A stretch of DNA of 64,000 bases from Acanthochromis polyacanthus (lineage: Eukaryota; Chordata; Actinopteri; Pomacentridae): positions 6,671,268 through 6,735,267 of the forward strand of contig NC_067132.1 in assembly GCF_021347895.1 (NCBI RefSeq), given 5' to 3'. The position numbers and the translations under genes were made by a program. The notes under the pieces are model-generated. The model saw only the letters and a program-made list of their open reading frames with translations, made no database searches and was not told the origin of the DNA. Positions 55,554-64,000 of this stretch are shown piece after piece (within the stretch, counting starts at the first letter, position 1; each line of letters starts with the position of its first letter).

Positions 55554-57878
55554 TTAAAGCTGCGAGCAGCGTTGAACGGGTCCTCGCATACTTCCTGGTC
55601 GGCGACCCCAAGCATCTCCACCAGGCAAAGCTACGACTGAGAGTGTATTTAGGCCCATGAATGTCACAAAGGCCGGATTCTGAGCACACAGGTCAAATTT
55701 CAGGCAGATTTGAGCATGTACAGGCTATTTATGCAGCACTTTGTGTCCATCCACCAGGTGGCGCTATCTCTGTGACTGTATGTTGGTCTATGAAACTCAT
55801 CAGGACTGGACTCTGATCAAACATGTAAAGTTTGAGGCGGATTGCAGCGTGTACAGGGGATTTACACAAGACGTCCTGCTTCATGGCGTAACATTAAACT
55901 TCAGCTGCCCGCCATGGCCACGCCCTTTGAGTTTTATGAACAATTTTCGCAAATATGCAACCTGAAGACGTGTCTTATATATTTTCCCAAATTCAGATGT
56001 TTTGGAGTTATTGCCTGTGAGAAATGAATTTTTGAAAATGACCAAAAACACCAAAAATCTGACATTTAATTAAAAATGGCCGACTTTCTGTTGGGTTTAG
56101 AGAATGACTCCAAGAGACTTTTTTGTTTGCACTGACATGCTACATTTGCATGCCAAATTTCATAGTCCTAGCTGAAAGTCTCTGTGGAGGCTATTTTGTA
56201 AATGCTGTAGGGGGCGCGATGGTACATGCTGTGAATGTATTTTAGTCTATAAATGTGATCAGGACAGGACTGTGTTTAATCATGTGAGGTCTGAGGTAGA
56301 TTGGAGCATGCAGAGGATAGTAAGATACCACTTGATGTTTCATGGCGAACCATCAAAATTCTGGAGGTCGCCATGTCCACACCCTTTGACTCTGGAAGAA
56401 TCTTTTAATAACTTTTGAACATAACATCATGTTGTATACCCTGGTAAAATTTGAGGTCTCTGGGAGTTAACCCCGAGGAGGAGTTCGCTCTCAAAAATTA
56501 AAAAAATAGAGAAAATTTATCCACATAATTCAAAATGGCAGACTTCCTGTTGAGTTTAGGGGATGGCTCCAAGAGGCTTTTTTGTGCATCGTGATGTGCT
56601 CTATCAGCCTCCCAAATTTTGTGGATGTCGGTGAAACATGCTGCCGGGGCTGTTTATTAAACATACTGCAGGGGGCGCTATAGCACATGCCCTGCAGAGA
56701 TCCATACAGTGTTATTCCTTGAGACGACTGTGATGTGTGTGTAAATTTTGGTGAGCTGTTGAACATTCTAAGCCTGTCAAAAAGTACTTTGTTTGTCACA
56801 AAAACAACGCGTTGCCACGGCAACAGCATTTCATCAAATATCAAAATCTTCACACTGTGGTATTGTCTGGGGGTGAAGAATTAGCTGACCAATTTTCAGA
56901 ATGATATGACAAAGTTTGGAGCAATGATGTGTGCAAATGTAATTTCTAAACTGCTTGTTACCAAGAGGTGGCGCTATGACTTTGTCTAAATTTTTCAGTG
57001 TGGATGTCCTCAAACTGGTTCTGGTGTCCAGCACATGAAGTTTGGGGCAGATAGGATCCTTTGCAGCTGAGATATGAACACTTCAATTTTCATGGCGAAA
57101 CATCAAACTTTGCCGTCCCGCCACAGACACGCCTTTTCATCACACGTCACCATTTTTTCTGTGCTTCATCATCAATGTGTTCAGGCTTATGTCACAACAT
57201 CTGAGGTGAATCTGAGCAACAGGCTAAGAATAGTACATGAAAGTCTAAAAAATGTCAAATTCTTGATACCACAAGGTGGCGCTGTGACTGTGAATGAATC
57301 TTGCTGTATGGATGTCATCGAGGCAGGTCTGTGATCATACATGTAAAGTTTCATTCAGATCGGAGCATGTTCAGGAGAGTTACACAGCATTTCCTGTTTC
57401 ATGGCGAAGGATCAAATTTCGACAGGCCGCCACGACCACACCCTTTAACTATGGAGGAAGATTTTGATAACTTTTTCTCAGGAAGGTCTGCTGTATGTAC
57501 TGGCAAAATTTCAGATCGCTCAGACTTTTCCCCTAGGAGGAGTTCATCATAGATTTTGTACAGTTAACGCATGATGGCGCACTTCCTGTTGGGTGTAGAG
57601 CATGGCTGTGATTGACTTTTTTGTGTTTCCTGATGTGCTGCATATGCCTCCCAATTTTTTTAGCTCTCGGCCAAATTCCCTCCGAGTTGGCCTAATACCA
57701 CTTTTTAAAATTTTGTAGGGGGCGCTATGGAGCCATTTTGCCACACACCTCCACATGCCCTAAAAAATATGAAATTTTTCGCCAGTTCTGATGTGTGTGC
57801 AAATTTTCATGACTTTTCGAGCATGTTCAGGCCCTGAAAAATGCAGTTGTTTTGGCAGAATAATAATAATAATAATAA
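55554..57878 (+). repeat. Array unit 6 (B type, 2325 bp)
   Basis: B-type start immediately after GGACCCTAA. Its first third differs more from units 4-5 (for example CTTCAGCTGCCCGCCATGG at 55909 instead of GTTCAGTTGGCC) and instead matches unit 9. The second half is again close to units 3-5. CCACCAGGTGGCGCTA at 55752. Confidence 0.9.
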
Positions 57879-59933
57879 TTAAAGCTGCGAGCAGCGTTGA
57901 ACGGGTCCTCGTATCCTTGCTGGTCGGCGACCCCAAGCATTTCCACCAGGCAATGCTGCGACTGAGAGTGTATTTAGGCCCATGAATGTCACAAAGGCTG
58001 GATTCTGAGCACACAGGTCAAATTTCAGGCAGATTGGAGCATGGACAGGCTATTTATGCAGCACTTTGTGTCCATCCACCAGGTGGCACTTTCTCTGTAA
58101 CTGTATATTGGTCTATGAAACTCATAAGGACTGGTCTCTGATCAAACATGTAAAGTTTCAGGCAAATTGCAGCATTTACAGGGGATTTACACAAGATGTC
58201 CTGCTTCATGGCGTAACATTGTAGTTCAGTTGGCCGCCATGGCCACGCCCTTTGAGTTTTGTGAACAATTTTCACAAATACTCAACCTGAAGGCGTGTAG
58301 TATATATTGTCCCAATTTCAGGTGTTTTGGAGCTATTGCCTGTGAGAAATCAATTGTTGAAAATGATCAAAAACAGCAAAAATCTGACATTTAATTCAAA
58401 ATAGCGGACTTCCTATTGGGTTTAGAGAATGACTCCAAGAGACTTTTTTGTTTGCAATGAGGTGCTACATATGCATGCCAAATTTCATAGTCATAGGTGA
58501 AAGTCTGTGTGGAGGCTATTTTTAAAAATTCTGTAGGGGGCGCTACGACACATACTGTGGATGTATTTTGGCCTATAAATGTGATCAGGACAGGACTGTG
58601 TTCCATCATGTGAGGTCTGAGGTAGACTGGAGCATGCAGAGGACAGTTAGGTAGCACTTGATGTTTCATGGCAAACCATCAAAATTCTGGAGGTCGCCAT
58701 GTCCACACCCTTTAACTCTGGAAGAATCTTTTAATAACTTTTGATCATAACATTGTGTTGTATATCCTGGCAAAATTTCAGGTCTCTAGCAGTTAAACCC
58801 GAAGAGGAGTTCGCTCTCAACAATTAAAAAATAGAGAAAATTTGTCCACTTAATTCAAAATGGCGGACTTCCTGTTGGGTTTAGGGGATGGCTCCAAGAG
58901 GCTTTTTTGTGCGTTCTGATGTGCTCTATATGTCTCCAAAATTTTCAGAATGATATGACAAAGTTTGGAGCAATGATGTGTGCAAATGTAATTTCTAAAC
59001 TACTTGTTACCAATAGGTGGCGCTATGACTTTTTCTAAATTTTTCACTGTGGATGTCCTCAAACTGGTTCTGGTGTCAAGCACATGAAGTTTGGGGCAGA
59101 TAGGATCCTTTGCAGCTGAGATATGAACACTTCAATTTTCATTGCGAAACATCAAACTTTGCCGCCCCGCCACAGACACGCCTTTTCATCACACGTCACC
59201 ATTTTTTCTGTGCTTCATCATCAATGTGTTCAGGCTTATGTCACAACATCTGAGGTGAATCTGAGCAACAGGCTAAGAATAGTACATGAAAGTCTAAAAA
59301 ATGTCAAATTCTTGATACCACAAGGTGGCGCTGTGACTGTGAATGAATCTTGCTGTATGGATGTCATCGAGGCAGGTCTGTGATCATACATGTAAAGTTT
59401 CATTCAGATTGGAGCATGTTCAGGAGAGTTAGACAGCATTTCCTGTTTCATGGCGAAGGATCAAATTTCGACAGGCCGCCACGACCACACCCTTTGACTA
59501 TGGAGGAAGATTTTGATAACTTTTTCTCAGGAAGGCCGGCTGTATGTACTGGCAAAATTTCAGATCGCTAAGACTTTCCCCCTAGGAGGAGTTCATGACA
59601 GATTTTGTACAGTTAACGCATGATGGCGCACTTCCTGTTGGGTGTAGAGCATGGCTGTGATTGACTTTTTTGTGTTTCCTGATGTGCTGCATATGCCTCC
59701 CAAATTTTTTAGCTCTCGGCCAAATTCCCTCCGAGTTGGCCTAATACCACTTTTTAAAATTTTGTAGGGGGCGCTATGGAGCCATTTTGTCATACACTAC
59801 CACAATTCCTTTTGAATATAAAATTTTTCACCAGTTCTGGTGTGTGTACAAATTTTCATGAGTTTTTGAGCATGTTTAGGCCCTCAAAAATGCAGTTGTT
59901 CTGAGAGACAAATAATAATAATAATAATAATAA
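57879..59933 (+). repeat. Array unit 7 (B type, 2055 bp, internally deleted)
   Basis: Same start and end as the other units but about 285 bp shorter. At about 58935 the sequence jumps from the TCTCCAAAATTTT of one module directly into the CAGAATGATATGACAAAG of the next, so the GGGGGCGCT-bearing segment between is missing. Confidence 0.9.
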
Positions 59934-62255
59934 TTAAAGCTGCGAGCAGCGTTGAACGGGTCCTCGCATCCTTGCTGGTCGGCGACCCCAAGCATTTCCA
60001 CCAGGCAATGCTACGACTGAGAGTGTATTTAGGCCCATGAATGTCACAAAGGCTGGATTCTGAGCACACAGGTCAAATTTCAGGCAGATTGGAGCATGTA
60101 CAGGCTATTTATGCTGCACTTTCTGTCCATCCACAAGGTGGCGCTATCTCTGTGACTGTATAGTGGTCTATGAAACTCATAAGGACCGGTCTCTGATCAA
60201 ACATGTAAAGTTTGAGGCAATTGCAGCATTTACAGGGGATTTACATAAGATGTCCTGCTTCATGGCGTAACATTGTAGTTCAGTTGGCTGCCATGGCCAC
60301 GCCCTTTGAGTTTTGTGAACAATTTTCACAAATACTCAACCTGAAGGCGTGTAGTATATATTGTCCCAATTTCAGGTGTTTTGGAGCTATTGCCTGTGAG
60401 AAATCAATTGTTGAAAATGATCAAAAACACCAAAAATCTGACATTTAATTCAAAATAGCGGACTTCCTATTGAGTTTAGAGAATGACTCCAAGAGACTTT
60501 TTTGTTTGCAATGAAGTGCTACATATGCATGCCAAATTTCATAGTCATAGGTGAAAGTCTCTGTGGAGGCTATTCTTAAAAATGCTGTAGGGGGCGCTAC
60601 GGAACATGCTGTGAATGTATTTTGGCCAATAAATGTGATCAGGACAGGACTGTGTTTAATCATGTGAGGTCTGAGGTAGATTGGAGCATGCAGAGGATAG
60701 TTAGGTAGCACTTGATGTTTCATGGCAAACCATCAACATTGAGGAGGTCGCCATGTCCACACCGTTTGACTCTGCAAGAATCCTTTGATAACTTTTGATC
60801 AGAACATCGTGTTGTATATCCTGGCAAAATTTCAGCTCTCTAGACCTTAACCCCGAGGAGGAGTTCGCTCTCAAAAATGAAAAAAATACAGAAATTTTAT
60901 CCACTTAATTCAAAATGGCGGACTTCCTGTTGAGTTTAGGGGATGGCTCCAAGAGGCTTTTTTGTGTGTCCTGGTGTGCTCTATAGGCCTCCCAAATTTT
61001 GTGGATGTAGGTGAAACATGCTGCCGGGGCTGTTTATTAAACATACTGTAGGGGGCGCAATAGCACATGCCCTGCAGAGATGCATACAGTGTTATTCCTT
61101 GAGACGACTGTGATGTGTGTGTAAATTTTGGTGAGCTGTTGAACATTCTAAGCCTGTCAAAAAATACTTTGTTTGTCACAAAAACAACGCGTTGCCACGG
61201 CAACAGCATTTCATCAAATATCAAAATCTTCACACTGTGGTATTGTCTGGGGGTGAAGAATCAGCTGACCAATTTTCAGAATGATATGAAAAAGTTTGGA
61301 GCAATGGTGTGTGCAAATGTAATTTCTAAACTTCTTGTTACCAATAGGTGGCGCTATGATTTTTTCCAAAATTTTCACCGTGGATGACCTCACACTGGGA
61401 ATGGTGTCCAGCACATGAAGTTTGGGGCAGATACGATTAGGATTTGCTGAGATATAAACATTTTAGTCGTCATGGCGAGACATCTAAATTCGCCGCGCCG
61501 CCACAGACACACCTTTTTATGACACGTCACCATTTTCACTGTGAATAATCATCAACATGTTAAGGTTTATTTCACCACATTTGAGGTGAATCTGAGCAAG
61601 AGACAAAGAATAATACATCAAAGTGTAAAAAATGACATTTTCTGTTGCCAGCAGGTGGCGCTCTGACTGTGAATGGATTTCATCATATGGATGTGATCAG
61701 GGCAGGAATCTGATCATACATATAAAGTTTCAGGCAGATTGGAGCATGTTCAGGGCATTTACACACAACTTGAAATTTCATGGCGAAGGATCAAAATTCC
61801 ACAGACCGCCACGGACACGCCCTTTGACTTTTGAAAAAGATTTTGATAACTTTTGCTCATTAAGGCCTCCTGTATGTACTGGTTGAATTTGAGGCGAATT
61901 GGAGTTTCCCCCTGGGAGGAGTTCGCTCTGGAAAAAAATGAAAAATGGGCAAAATCTCACATTCAACTTAAAATAGCTCACTTCCTGTTGGGTTTGGAAT
62001 ATGGCTGTCACTGACTTTTTTGTTCAGTCTGATGTGCTGCATATGTGTACCAAATTTGGTAGCTGTAGGTGAAACATGATGGCCGTGGGAAAGTGTAGGG
62101 GGCGCTATGGAGCCATTTTGCCACACACCTCTACAATTCCTTTAAAATATGAAATTTTTCACCAGTCCTGATGTGTGTACAAATTTTAATGAGTTTTTGA
62201 GCATGTTTAGGCCCTCAAAAATGCAATTGTTCTGAGAGACAAATAATAATAATAA
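59934..62255 (+). repeat. Array unit 8 (B type, 2322 bp, mosaic)
   Basis: The first 1400 bp are close to unit 7. From about 61345 to 62110 it is clearly diverged from all other units (CTGTTGCCAGCAGGTGGCGC at 61643, GGTGAAACATGATGGCCGTG near 62070) but keeps the same order of modules. The last 150 bp return to the common sequence. Confidence 0.9.
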
Positions 62256-64000
62256 TTAAAGCTGCGAGCAGCGTTGAACGGGTCCTCGCATCCTTGCTGG
62301 TCGGCGACCACAAGCATGTCCACCAGGCAATGCTGCGACTGAGAGTGTATTTAGGCCCATGAATACTACAAGGGCTTGATTCTGAGCACACAGGTCAAAT
62401 TTCAGGCAGATTGGAGCATGTACAGTCTATTTATGCAGCACTTTGTGTCCATCCACCAGGTGGCGCTATCTCTGTGACTGTATGTTGGTCTATGAAACTC
62501 ATTAGGACTGGACTCTGATCAAACATGTAAAGTTTGAGGTGGATTGCAGCGTGTACAGGGGATTTACACAAGACGTCCTGCTTCATGGCGTAACATTAAA
62601 CTTCAGCTGCCCGCCATGGCCACGCCCTTTGAGTTTTATGAACAATTTTCGCAAATATGCAACCTGAAGACGTGTCTTATAGATTTTCCCAAATTCAGAT
62701 GTTTTGGAGTTATTGCCTGTGAGAAATCAATTGTTGAAAATGACCAAAAACACCAAAAATCTGACATTTAATTCAAAATGGCTGACTTTCTGTTGTGTTT
62801 AGAGAATGACTCCAAGAGACTTTTTTGCTTGCACTGATGTGCTACATATGCATGCCAAATTTCATAGTCATAGGTGAAAGTCTGTGTGGAGGCCATTTTT
62901 TAAATTCTTTTAGGGGGCGCTATGGTAGATGCTGTGAATGTATTTTGGCCTATAAATGTGATCAGGACAGGACTGTGTTTAATCATGTGAGGTCTGAGGT
63001 AGATTGGCGCATGCAGAGGATAGTTAGGTAGCACTTGATGTTTCATGGCGAACCATCAAAATTCTGGAGGTCGCCATGTCCACACCCTTTGACTCTGCAA
63101 GAATCCTTTGATAACTTTTGATCATAACATTGTGTTGTATATCCTGGCAAAATTTCAGCTCTCTAGACCTTAACCCCGAGGAGGAGTTTGCTCTCAAAAA
63201 TGAAAAAAATACAGAAATTTTATCCACTTAATTCAAAATGGCGGACTTCCTGTTGAGTTTAGGGGATGGCTCCAAGAGGCTTTTTGTGTGTCCTGGTGTG
63301 CTCTATAGGCCTCCCAAATTGTGTGGATGTAGGTGAAACATGCTGCGGGGGCTGTTTATTAAACATACTGCAGGGGGCGCTATAGCACATGCCCTGCAGA
63401 GATGCATACAGTGTTATTCCTTGAGACGACTGTGATGTGTGTGTAAATTTTGGTGAGCTGTTGAACATTCTAAGCCTGTCAAAAAGTACTTTGTTTGTCA
63501 CAAAAACAACGCGTTGCCACGGCAACAGCATTTCATCAAATATCAAAATCTTCACACTGTGGTATTGTCTGGGGGTGAAGAATCAGCTGACCAATTTTCA
63601 GAATGATATGACAAAGTTTGGAGCAATGATGTGTGCAAATGTAATTTCTAAACTGCTTGTTACCAATAGGTGGCGCTATGACTTTTTCTAAATTTTTCAG
63701 TGTGGATGTCCTCAAACTGGTTCTGGTGTCCAGCACATGAAGTTTGGGGCAGATAGGATCCTTTGCAGCTGAGATATGAACACTTCAATTTTCATGGCGA
63801 AACATCAAACTTTGCCGTCCCGCCACAGACACGCCTTTTCATCACACGTCACCATTTTTTCTGTGCTTCATCATCAATGTGTTCAGGCTTATGTCACAAC
63901 ATCTGAGGTGAATCTGAGCAACAGGCTAAGAATAGTACATGAAAGTCTAAAAAATGTCAAATTCTTGATACCACAAGGTGGCGCTGTGACTGTGAATGAA
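62256..64000 (+). repeat. Array unit 9 (B type, cut by window edge)
   Basis: It is homogeneous with units 4-6 to the end of the window, and the array continues beyond it. CCACCAGGTGGCGCTA at 62455. Confidence 0.92.

Noticed and set aside
44046..63736. Many recurring open frames of 60-120 codons on both strands of the array
   Set aside because: They recur with the repeat units, appear in overlapping frames on both strands, differ in length between units through stops and indels, and show no domain or codon pattern. They are by-products of repetition.
43643..64000. CRISPR-like array
   Set aside because: The units are long, directly adjoining and built of modules. There are no short repeats with unique spacers and no cas genes, and the DNA is vertebrate.

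Overview
The window is nuclear DNA of a ray-finned (teleost) fish. The reasons are the Tc1, hAT, PIF/Harbinger and piggyBac transposon families, CR1/L2-type and L1 LINEs, a tRNA-derived SINE, retrovirus-like pol debris, long microsatellites, and a spliced vertebrate gene. Nothing prokaryotic was seen.

Only one host gene is supported, on the minus strand: the 5' part of vopp1 (VOPP1/ECOP, a small Cys-rich single-pass membrane protein). Coding exon 1 lies at 35698-35748 and ends in a clean GT donor. Exon 2 lies at 6977-7035 with a good acceptor and donor. Joined in frame they give a signal-peptide-like start followed by the VOPP1 Cys-rich stretch. Intron 1 is therefore about 28.7 kb (7036-35697), and the remaining exons lie left of position 1. 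Almost everything else is mobile DNA.

Layout. 1-6976 (intron 2): LINE fragments, broken retrovirus-like pol pieces on the plus strand, a MITE with a duplicated terminus, and a piggyBac-like remnant. 7278-14492: a solo-LTR-like block, three Tc1/mariner elements (one, at 12859-14492, with an uninterrupted transposase) and a hAT MITE. 15110-22870: one minus-strand LINE copy split by a PIF/Harbinger element (19697-22598) and by a hAT-like element (15726-19285), each carrying further nested elements. One inner hAT (17409-18252) contains a piggyBac start and the antisense 5' end of 18S rRNA. 22924-24880: another LINE. 25859-28837: a BED-finger hAT. 29147-29524: a SINE with a perfect 13-bp target duplication. 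29725-31395: a second copy of the SGNH-hydrolase LINE. 32432-34224: a non-autonomous DNA element.

Upstream of vopp1 come a (CA)n tract close to the start codon, a long-TIR MITE (36409-37337) and a nearly full-length L1 (37361-42509, minus strand, perfect 14-bp target duplication). From 43643 to the right edge runs a head-to-tail array of about 2.33-kb units: eight whole and one cut by the window edge. Each unit begins with the same TTAAAGCTGC motif, usually after an (AAT)n tract. Each holds about six regularly placed GGTGGCGCT/GGGGGCGCT sites, several very close to the vertebrate CTCF consensus. This array, about 8 kb upstream of the vopp1 start codon, is the best candidate for an undescribed system. 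Its function is inference only.
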